From Erysipelotrichaceae bacterium (GTDB lineage Bacteria > Bacillota_I > Bacilli_A > Erysipelotrichales > Erysipelotrichaceae): a DNA stretch of 5,798 bases. The position numbers were made by a program, and so were the translations under genes. The notes beneath the pieces are model-generated. The model ran no database searches. It worked only from the letters and a program-made list of their open reading frames with translations, and had not been told where the DNA came from. Each line of letters opens with the position of its first letter. Position 1 is the first letter of the stretch. This document shows positions 1 to 5,468 of the stretch, in pieces. The stretch covers positions 1 to 5,798 of the forward strand of contig JAUNJW010000140.1 of assembly GCA_030533035.1 (NCBI GenBank), given 5' to 3'.

Positions 1-1469
1 GAGCCCGGCCCCCGCTTCATGAAGGAGTCAGGGATAGTGGCCGTTCTGCATGCCACCGCCATGTCCGCGACGCTGGCATGGACATTGGCGTACAGCAGGT
101 TGTCGCGGATCGTGCCGTTGAACAGATAAGTGTCCTGGGTGACGATGCCGACATTCTTTCTGAGGAACTCAAGGTCGAGTTTCCTGACGTCGATGCCGTC
201 GAACTCAACGCTGCCTTCCGTCACGTCATACAGACGCGGGATCAGGTTGATCATCGTGGACTTGCCGGAGCCGGAAGGTCCGACGATCGCAATGGAATGG
301 CCGCTTTCAAGTCTGAAGCTGACGTCCTTAAGGATCATTCTTTCAGGATTGTACCGGAAATATACATTCTTGAACTCGATGTTGCCATGGGCTTCTTCCG
401 GCGTGACGGCGTCCGGCGCGTTTTCGATTTCGACCGGCATGTCATAGTAGCCGAAGATTCTTGTGAACATTGCCATGGAGCGGATCCATTCCACCTGGAT
501 ATTCAGGAGTGAATTGACCGGGCCGTACATTCTGCCCAGCAGCGTGACAAGAACCGTGATGTCGCCGACGGTCAGGTCCGCGTCATATCTGATCATCAGG
601 ATGCCGCCGACAAGATACAGCAGCATCGGTCCGACCGAGGAAACGGTGCTGATCACAACCCGGAACCAGCGGCCGGCCATCGACTCGCGGATGTTCAGTT
701 TGATCATCTTCTCGTTGGCGCGCCTGTATTTGCGGTATTCAAACTTCTCCATGCCGAAGACTTTGACCAGCAGCTGTCCTGAAACGGAAAGTGTTTCGTT
801 GAGAATGCCGTTGATCTGGTCGTTGACCGCCTGCGATTCCTGGGTCAGTGTCCATCTGGTCTTGCCGGCTTTGCGGGTCGGCAGTGTGAACAGCGGGACA
901 ATGATGATGCCGGTGATGGCAAGCACCCAGTTTTTCTGGAACATCGCCACCAGCGCGACAATCAGAGTGATCGCGTTGGAAAGAATGCTTGTGAACGTGC
1001 TGGTGATGATCTGCTGGACGCCGGAAATATCCGAAGTCATGCGGGTGATGATGTCGCCCTGGTTGTTGGAAGTGAAAAAGGACTGGCTCATCTTCTGCAG
1101 GTGCTGATACATCTGGTTGCGCATGTCATAGGTGATATGCTGGGCAATCCAGGTGTTCATGTAGCTCTCCAGGACGCCGATCAGGTTGGAGCCCAGCGTC
1201 ACCGCCAGCGAAAGCACAATCAGGAAGATCAGCCGGTTCAGATCCCTTCCCAGCAGTCCCTCGTCGATGATCTTTCCGGTCAGCACAGACGGCAGGATGG
1301 AAAGAATCGAGGAAACGATGATCGCCAGCAATACAACCGCCATCTGTTTCCAGTAAGGCGCCAGATAGGAAAAGATTCTGGCCAGAAGCTCTTTGGTGAC
1401 TTTGGGGGCGTTCTTTTTCTCCTCATCCGTGAGGAACTGGTTTCTGCCGCCCGGGCCGCGCATGCTCAT
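1..1469 (-). CDS. ABC exporter, fused membrane and ATPase domains (C-terminus beyond window)
   Basis: About 489 codons are visible of a half-transporter of the MsbA/LmrA/BmrA type, which is usually ~580-600 residues, so roughly the last 100 are missing. Residues ~25-300 form the six-helix exporter membrane domain; hydrophobic helices and the family's long cytoplasmic coupling segments (for example SQSFFTSNNQGDIITRMTSD) are readable. The ATPase domain starts near residue 365. Walker A is GPSGSGKST at residues 397-405 (bases 255-281), and the Q-loop VTQDTYLFNGTIRDN has its glutamine at residue 445. The LSGGQ signature, Walker B and H-loop fall outside the window. ATG 1469 is preferred over ATG 1463 because the ribosome binding site sits 6 bases from the former. 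The gene begins 29 bases after the SGNH esterase stop, so co-transcription is likely. It should export a substrate across the cytoplasmic membrane using ATP, as a homodimer or with a partner encoded beyond the edge. The substrate cannot be told; the family includes lipid and drug exporters. Confidence 0.95.
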   Translation of the reverse strand, partial: MSMRGPGGRNQFLTDEEKKNAPKVTKELLARIFSYLAPYWKQMAVVLLAIIVSSILSILPSVLTGKIIDEGLLGRDLNRLIFLIVLSLAVTLGSNLIGVLESYMNTWIAQHITYDMRNQMYQHLQKMSQSFFTSNNQGDIITRMTSDISGVQQIITSTFTSILSNAITLIVALVAMFQKNWVLAITGIIIVPLFTLPTRKAGKTRWTLTQESQAVNDQINGILNETLSVSGQLLVKVFGMEKFEYRKYRRANEKMIKLNIRESMAGRWFRVVISTVSSVGPMLLYLVGGILMIRYDADLTVGDITVLVTLLGRMYGPVNSLLNIQVEWIRSMAMFTRIFGYYDMPVEIENAPDAVTPEEAHGNIEFKNVYFRYNPERMILKDVSFRLESGHSIAIVGPSGSGKSTMINLIPRLYDVTEGSVEFDGIDVRKLDLEFLRKNVGIVTQDTYLFNGTIRDNLLYANVHASVADMAVACRTATIPDSFMKRGPG

Positions 1470-1474
1470 AAATT

Positions 1475-1483
1475 CCCTCCCCT
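1475..1483 (-). promoter_or_regulatory. Ribosome binding site fixing the ABC exporter start
   Basis: On the minus strand the sequence AGGGGAGGG lies here. Its GGAGG core is 6 bases upstream of ATG 1469 and 12 bases upstream of the in-frame ATG at 1463. The spacing favours 1469, giving a protein that starts MSMRGPGG. Confidence 0.75.
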
Positions 1484-1498
1484 GTTCATTTACGGGTA

Positions 1499-2275
1499 TT
1501 ACTTCAGCAGTTCTTCATCGACCGCCATCGCCATGGCCTTGTAGCCGAGGGCGGACGGATGCAGGTGGTCGCCGGAATCAAACGGCGGCAGGAAAGAATA
1601 CGGACGGGACGGGTCCCTGACCGCTTTGTCAAAATCAACGCAGCCGTCCAGCAGCTCTGTTGTCCGCAGCCATTCGTTGAACTCATTCTTGAGGACCTCG
1701 CGGAATCCTTCATAGGTCCGCCAGCCTTCGATCGGAATCAGTGTTCCGCCCCAGACCTTAAGGCCCAGTTCCCTGGCCTTTTCAATGTAGAACCTGGTAA
1801 AGCCTTCCGCCATCTCCTCGGCAGTGGGCAGATCGCTCATCGGCCGCCACGGGTTAACCTCCAGGCCGACCGGATGGATAATGTCATTGATGCCGTGCTG
1901 GATCAGGACTGTATCCGCCCCGGCGGTGTTCATTTCCAGCGGGAACCGGGTTTCGCCCTTAATCCCGTAGGCGGCGTAGGTTTTGCAGGAATACTCCCGC
2001 AGAATCCTGGTGCCGCTGATCGCCCGGCGGATGATGGCGACGTCATGGAATCCCTGGTCCCAGGCCCGCATGATCAGATAATCCGGCCAGTCCTGGGCCG
2101 TGATCGAATCGCCGAAGCAGATCAGGGCATGGTTCTTTTCTTCGGTCAGCACATCGACTGTATTGAGGAAGAAGAACCAGTTGGTTTTCCTGGTTTCATC
2201 CAGCGGCAGTTTCTCCTCATATTCAAAGCTGCCGTAGGAATAATATCCCTTTGAAAGCGGGCCGGTGACCAGCAC
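1499..2275 (-). CDS. SGNH/GDSL esterase, catalytic half (downstream of in-frame TAG)
   Basis: Encodes the catalytic domain of an SGNH-fold hydrolase resembling the XynE-like xylan esterase group. The family blocks are all readable. Block I is CFGDSIT with nucleophile Ser57, the block II glycine is in AISGTRI (Gly88), block III is GIND (Asn130), and block V is DHLHP with Asp236 and His239. No catalytic residue is missing. It ends in TAA. It is in the same frame as the preceding 125-codon segment at 2279-2656 and separated from it only by TAG and GCG, and the family's usual beta-rich N-terminal domain is exactly what that segment encodes. I therefore read the two as one gene (1499-2656, 385 sense or amber codons) interrupted by one stop. 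The GTG at 2275 is only the first possible start after the stop. No well-spaced ribosome binding site precedes it, so separate expression would need reinitiation or readthrough. No signal peptide is seen in either half. Likely role: cytoplasmic deacetylation or de-esterification of a carbohydrate; the substrate is unknown. Confidence 0.85.
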   Translation of the reverse strand: MLVTGPLSKGYYSYGSFEYEEKLPLDETRKTNWFFFLNTVDVLTEEKNHALICFGDSITAQDWPDYLIMRAWDQGFHDVAIIRRAISGTRILREYSCKTYAAYGIKGETRFPLEMNTAGADTVLIQHGINDIIHPVGLEVNPWRPMSDLPTAEEMAEGFTRFYIEKARELGLKVWGGTLIPIEGWRTYEGFREVLKNEFNEWLRTTELLDGCVDFDKAVRDPSRPYSFLPPFDSGDHLHPSALGYKAMAMAVDEELLK

Positions 2276-2278
2276 CGC

Positions 2279-2656
2279 CTAATTCATCTGCGTACATTCG
2301 CTGATATGGATGGAGACGGAAATAAATCCGCCGGCCCTGACGTCAAAGGCAAACTCATCCGAAGTCACTTCCTCCCCCGGCTCAATGACAAATGTTTCAC
2401 TGCCGGCAAGTGTCATGCGGACAAGGCTGGCGGCATCGATGACCGCGTTTTCATCGCTTTTGGCACAGGAGGCGGTGAAGCGGACCGGCTCCGTGCCGGC
2501 AATATTGGAGAAGCGGATCCTGAGCCGGCTGCCGTCAAAGACCATCTTCAGCGGATAGCGGTAGGTCATGTTTTTCGCGTAAGTGCATTCAGTCTGGTTG
2601 ATGATCGAGGTGGCGTTGCCCCAGCAGGCGCACCATTTTGTATATTTGTCTGTCAT
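2279..2656 (-). pseudogene. SGNH/GDSL esterase, N-terminal beta-domain half ending at in-frame TAG
   Basis: Encodes 125 residues, from MTDKYTKWCACWGNA to SECTQMN, then TAG at 2279-2281. The pattern WGNATS, followed by a DGSRLRIRFSN-x-x-GTEPV strand pair and then IEPGEEVTSDEFAFDV, is the N-terminal jelly-roll-like domain that precedes the SGNH catalytic domain in XynE-like esterases. It contains no catalytic residues and is unlikely to act alone. The downstream catalytic half continues in the same frame immediately after the stop. The text across the junction, TQMN-stop-AVLVTGPLSKG, reads smoothly, so one codon has probably become TAG by substitution rather than by an indel. The start at ATG 2656 has only a modest AGGG element 11 bases upstream. 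It lies 36 bases after the stop of the alpha/beta-hydrolase-like gene, in an operon-like arrangement. Alternatives are a sequencing error, true amber readthrough, or a recently inactivated gene. Confidence 0.8.
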
Positions 2657-2692
2657 AACTGTTTTTTCCCTGCGTCAATCGTAGCATTATTT

Positions 2693-3580
2693 TCAGTTTC
2701 TGATTCCAAGAAAATCGTTATACCTCTCATGGATCCAGAGAACCAGCCGCTGCCTGTCTTCCTTTTCTTGTTCGCTCAGGCCTTCCATTTTCCACAGCAG
2801 ATCCCAGGGCTGTCCGGGCCGTCTGTATACACGCATGGTATTGCCGGCGTCAGCCAGGGCGTCGAGATATTCATCCCATCTGCCCTTCCGCTTTTCCTCG
2901 CCCGTCAGGACCAGCGCGCCGGGATCCGGATGCATACCCGCCAGGGCGAAGCTGACCGCGGTGTAGTCAATAAACGGATTGACAAAGATATAGCCTCTGG
3001 GAATGATCCCGCCCTGGATCAGGTGCAGCGCCGCGATCAGGGAAAGATAGGCGCCGGCCTCGATTCCCATCATCAGGAAATTGTTTTTATCAAAACCGTA
3101 CTCCGCGCTGTGCTGGCGGAACCATCTGACACTTTCTACGATTTCCGTCTGCGGATATGTCGACACATGGACGCCGATCTTGGTGTAGCTGACGGAAAAC
3201 AGCACGCAGTTCAGTTCTTCCGACATACTGAGGCAGAAATCATCCCATTCATCCGCGTCGCCGTCCGTGAAATCGGAACCGTGGGCAAAGAAGACAGCCG
3301 GCAGGATTTCATCCGTCTGCGGCCTGTAGACATTGACCCTGGTGTCCCTGCCCCGGTGGGGCACCCAGACACGCTTTCCCCTGATGGCGTTCTCTTCTTT
3401 CATATTCTCTTTCATGGCTTTCGCGGAAATATGCTGGATAATCCAGTCCTGAAAGCGCATGTTGTAGCCAAGCAGGCTGTACGATATCCCGAAGAGGACA
3501 AGGAGTACCGTCGCGATAATACCAATATATAAAATGATCATATTAAAGATGGTACCACATACCGGCGCCGCTGCGCTCAT
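2693..3580 (-). CDS. Membrane-anchored alpha/beta-hydrolase-fold protein, probably catalytically degenerate
   Basis: A 295-residue protein with one N-terminal membrane segment (about residues 15-37) followed by an alpha/beta-hydrolase domain like the esterase/lipase (hydrolase fold-3, HSL) group. The oxyanion-hole region reads FFAHGSDF (residues 97-104) where active relatives have HGGGF. The nucleophile elbow reads MMGIEAGAYLS, with Glu174 where GxSxG requires serine. The C-terminal block that normally carries the histidine reads RRPGQPWDLL, with no histidine. The scaffold (SVSY strand, long helix after the elbow, FVNPFIDYT strand) is intact, so this looks like a conserved fold that has lost its triad: a scaffold or binding role, or a different chemistry. 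ATG 3580 gives the longest protein and follows an in-frame TAA directly. ATG 3541 is an alternative just before the membrane segment. Neither has a strong ribosome binding site. It ends in TGA and is first in a probable three-gene unit with the SGNH esterase and ABC exporter. Confidence 0.8.
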   Translation of the reverse strand: MSAAAPVCGTIFNMIILYIGIIATVLLVLFGISYSLLGYNMRFQDWIIQHISAKAMKENMKEENAIRGKRVWVPHRGRDTRVNVYRPQTDEILPAVFFAHGSDFTDGDADEWDDFCLSMSEELNCVLFSVSYTKIGVHVSTYPQTEIVESVRWFRQHSAEYGFDKNNFLMMGIEAGAYLSLIAALHLIQGGIIPRGYIFVNPFIDYTAVSFALAGMHPDPGALVLTGEEKRKGRWDEYLDALADAGNTMRVYRRPGQPWDLLWKMEGLSEQEKEDRQRLVLWIHERYNDFLGIRN

Positions 3581-3613
3581 TTACACTTCATCAGAGAAAT
3601 CTGCATTCTTCCT

Positions 3614-3651
3614 TAAAACACAAAAGGCATATCATTCAGACATGCCTTCTG
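3614..3651 (-). terminator. Intrinsic terminator after the DUF4956 gene
   Basis: On the minus strand a CAGAAGGCATGTC arm pairs with GATATGCCTTTTG, giving about 13 pairs with two G-U wobbles and a 5-base loop. It is followed by TGTTTT. The hairpin lies 44 bases after the DUF4956 stop and ends before the hydrolase-like gene, so it probably closes the polyphosphate operon. The U-tract is short and interrupted, so termination may be partial. Confidence 0.6.
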
Positions 3652-3694
3652 CCAATATTTGTATATCAACGGAACCCGCGGATTCCATGTTTTT

Positions 3695-4369
3695 TTACAG
3701 TTCAGCGGCGACTGTGGCGGCTCTTGAAGCGATAACCGGCAGATTGCCGTTGCGCACGCGGATCGCGTCGATCATCTCTTTTTCCTTTGAAGCGTCTTTG
3801 AGGTGAATATCATATGTCACCTGATACATCGTGCCGAGGTTGATCGTTCTGACTGCCTGTTCCTCCGCCTTCTTTGTATATTTGGCGAAGATTTCATCAA
3901 AGACCTCAATGTAGTCAAGATCTTCCGGCACTGTAATCCTGAGATTCCGGTAGGAAGAATCGGTATCCAGAACCGGCGTCAGGGACAGAAGTCCATAGAG
4001 CAGGCCGAAGATGACGGCGGCTGTGACTGCCAGGACGGCATAGCCCATGCCGGTCGCAAGACCGAGGCACATCGAAGCGAAGATAATCAGGATATCGCTT
4101 GCCTTGCCGGGCAGCGATCTGAATCTTACCAGCGAGAAGGATCCGGCGACTGCGACGCCGACGCCGAGGTTGCCGTTGACCATGAGGATTACAATCTGTA
4201 CGATCAGGGGCAGCAGCGCGATCGTAAGCAGGAAGCTTCTGGTCGCGTTTTCACATTTTCTGTAGGCCAGGGAAAGGATCAGGCCTGATACAAGGGAAGC
4301 AGCCGCGCAGATGGCGACAGCTGTCACTGACAATCCGGAAGTTGTTCCGGTTAAAACTGAACTGAACAT
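3695..4369 (-). CDS. DUF4956 family membrane protein, partner of the polyphosphate polymerase
   Basis: A 224-residue protein with about four membrane helices (around residues 13-35, 46-65, 93-109 and 110-128) and a soluble C-terminal domain (about 135-224). The GSFSLVRFRSLPG segment at residues 76-88, followed by LIIFASMCLGLATGMGY, is the hallmark of the DUF4956 family. Such genes are commonly found beside VTC-domain polyphosphate polymerases. The biochemical role of the family is not established; a function in membrane coupling, or in transport of phosphate or polyphosphate with the polymerase, is inference from context. The start at ATG 4369 has AAGGAG 8 bases upstream. The first 19 bases overlap the end of the polymerase gene in another frame, so translation is probably coupled and the two proteins made together. 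It ends in TAA. Confidence 0.92.
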   Translation of the reverse strand: MFSSVLTGTTSGLSVTAVAICAAASLVSGLILSLAYRKCENATRSFLLTIALLPLIVQIVILMVNGNLGVGVAVAGSFSLVRFRSLPGKASDILIIFASMCLGLATGMGYAVLAVTAAVIFGLLYGLLSLTPVLDTDSSYRNLRITVPEDLDYIEVFDEIFAKYTKKAEEQAVRTINLGTMYQVTYDIHLKDASKEKEMIDAIRVRNGNLPVIASRAATVAAEL

Positions 4370-5121
4370 ACTCGGTTCTCCTTTTCATTCATCATGCCGT
4401 AAGGCACCGGGGTGCCTGTGACTGTCATGTCTTTACTGTTGTTTCTGTAAATCATTCCGTACTTCGAGAAGGAATGTTTGTATAGTTTTCTTTCGGAAAG
4501 TATTCTCACCAGCCACATCGGATAGCGGTTCATGGCTTTGATCTCCATGATCACGTCATTGCCGGCCAGCAGTTTTTCATCGCCTCTTTCCGTAAGATTG
4601 ATGTCATCATTGCGGTAGCGGATATTGGCGTCAAACGTGACCCTGACGTCCGCCTCATTGACGGCCGAGAAACATGTTCTGTCATACAGGATCAGCGTTT
4701 TGGGAACACAGCTGTAATAATTGATCAGATAGTCGATCTCATCCGCCGTGTTGTTATCCACATGGTGCATGATTCCTTCATTGAGATATGCCATTGCTTC
4801 CTTATGATTCAGCGCGATTCTTTTTTTGTATACGATATCGCCGAACTTCTTTTTGGTTTCCAGAAAGCACAGGGTGTCATCATCCGGCTGCTCATAGCAG
4901 CGCAGGCGGAGCTTTTCCTTGAAGCGGTCGGAATTCAGGGAGGAGATGATCATCTGTGAATCCGGTGAGTCATAGTAGATGTTGTGGACCGTGTACTGAA
5001 AGTACTGGTCCTTTTTGATATATCCTTTCATCTCATTCAGGATTTCCCGTGCCTCACGGCGGCTGATCCGGTATTTGTCTTCAACTCTCTGGAAGACATC
5101 GATCGTTTTACTGTCTGCCAT
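4351..5121 (-). CDS. VTC-domain polyphosphate polymerase
   Basis: A 256-residue single-domain protein of the VTC part of the TTM (triphosphate tunnel metalloenzyme) superfamily. Vtc4-type members build polyphosphate from nucleoside triphosphate inside a basic tunnel with a metal ion. The tunnel residues are visible in order: RVEDKY (Glu14, Lys16), IYYDS (48-52), KEKLRLRCY (Lys70, Arg72, Arg74), FLETKKK (Glu88, Lys90), YKKRI (Lys99, Arg101), YDRTCF (Arg148), VRVTFD (Arg160), VIMEIKA (Glu193, Lys195) and FSKYG (Lys220). None of the expected charged positions appears to be lost. It has no membrane segment or SPX domain, as is usual for bacterial members. Membrane attachment would be supplied by the overlapping DUF4956 gene. 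ATG 5121 is supported by AGGAGG at 5130-5135, 8 bases upstream. The leader upstream carries a Pho-box-like repeat array, which fits phosphate regulation. It ends in TAA. Confidence 0.93.
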   Translation of the reverse strand: MADSKTIDVFQRVEDKYRISRREAREILNEMKGYIKKDQYFQYTVHNIYYDSPDSQMIISSLNSDRFKEKLRLRCYEQPDDDTLCFLETKKKFGDIVYKKRIALNHKEAMAYLNEGIMHHVDNNTADEIDYLINYYSCVPKTLILYDRTCFSAVNEADVRVTFDANIRYRNDDINLTERGDEKLLAGNDVIMEIKAMNRYPMWLVRILSERKLYKHSFSKYGMIYRNNSKDMTVTGTPVPYGMMNEKENRVCSVQF

Positions 5122-5177
5122 CCTGTGTTCCTCCTTTTCTTTACGGTTTCAAGAATACTTTTGCCATTTGTGCGGGA

Positions 5178-5205
5178 AATGAATGAAATCTGAACTTCAT
5201 GTGAA
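5178..5205 (-). promoter_or_regulatory. Candidate Pho-box-like operator upstream of the polyphosphate operon
   Basis: On the minus strand TTCACA (5205-5200), TTCAGA (5194-5189) and TTCATT (5183-5178) repeat at an exact 11-base period with 5-base spacers. This is the layout of PhoP/PhoB binding sites (TT-A/C/T-A-C/T-A repeats with about 5-base spacers in Bacillus). A fourth slot at 5172-5167, CACAAA, matches poorly. A weak TATTCT at 5157-5152 could be the -10 element, and I find no good -35, as is usual when an activator replaces it. The array sits 57 bases upstream of the polymerase start. Assignment to a Pho regulator is inference. Confidence 0.45.
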
Positions 5206-5225
5206 TTTTAAAAATTATTCAGTTC

Positions 5226-5256
5226 AGAAAAAAAAGAAGCGGCAATGCCGCCTCTG
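5226..5256 (-). terminator. Intrinsic terminator after the Rpn-family gene
   Basis: On the minus strand GCGGC, a 3-base loop and GCCGC form a GC-rich hairpin. It is extended by three outer pairs across one mismatch and followed by a run of eight T. It begins 12 bases after the TAA at 5268-5270. It separates the nuclease gene from the polyphosphate operon promoter region. Confidence 0.8.
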
Positions 5257-5267
5257 CAAGGATCAGT

Positions 5268-5468
5268 TTAAAAATAATGTCTGATTCCTTCAATTTCCCC
5301 AGGTTTCAGTTTCATCATCCGGCAGGCTTGTTCAAAAGTTATTCCGTCATCCATTATTCTCTGAATCAGTTCTGCTGTAAGCTGTACTTTTCCTTCAGCT
5401 ATGCCTTCTGCTTTGTGCCTCGGAATCTCTTCTTTCCATCTCCATGTGTTTCTTTTCATCATATTCAA
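5268..5468 (-). pseudogene. Displaced C-terminal tail of the Rpn-family nuclease
   Basis: The meaningful part is about 5268-5434, which encodes KAEGIAEGKVQLTAELIQRI, then DDGITFEQACRMMKLKPGEI and a short end. This is the AEG-repeat linker and small helical C-terminal segment typical of Rpn/PDDEXK_2 proteins in Firmicutes. It is in the +1 frame relative to the body of the gene at 5395-5798. Dropping one A from the AAA at about 5433-5435 would fuse the two parts as HMEMEEEIPRHKAEGIAEG. The possible starts in this frame (TTG 5468, ATG 5462, ATG 5459) lie inside the body gene and give unconvincing N-termini, so I treat it as a frameshifted tail rather than a separate gene. It ends in TAA, 12 bases before the terminator. 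Confidence 0.7.

Noticed and set aside
78..1544. Several plus-strand open frames of 75-214 codons
   Set aside because: All lie antisense to the clear ABC exporter frame and show no family motifs.
2273..2275. GTG 2275 as the true start of an independent esterase gene
   Set aside because: No properly spaced ribosome binding site is present. The frame and family text continue directly from the upstream segment, so a split single gene explains the data better.
2306..3532. A 408-codon plus-strand open frame
   Set aside because: It runs antisense across both the SGNH N-terminal half and the hydrolase-like gene, has no recognisable domain and lacks family text. It is explained by GC-rich third positions on the opposite strand.
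3628..3656. TTGGCA with a TGATAT-like element about 16 bases on, as a promoter for the hydrolase-like gene
   Set aside because: The -10 matches only three of six bases and the whole element lies within the terminator hairpin, so the evidence is too weak to annotate.
3671..3697. Imperfect palindrome next to a run of seven T on the plus strand, resembling a plus-strand terminator
   Set aside because: The plus-strand stem has a mismatch and a tight centre, and no plus-strand gene precedes it. On the minus strand it is a 6-pair hairpin without a following U-tract. A small operator cannot be excluded.
3803..4288. A 161-codon plus-strand open frame
   Set aside because: It is antisense to the DUF4956 gene, with no membrane or domain signal of its own.
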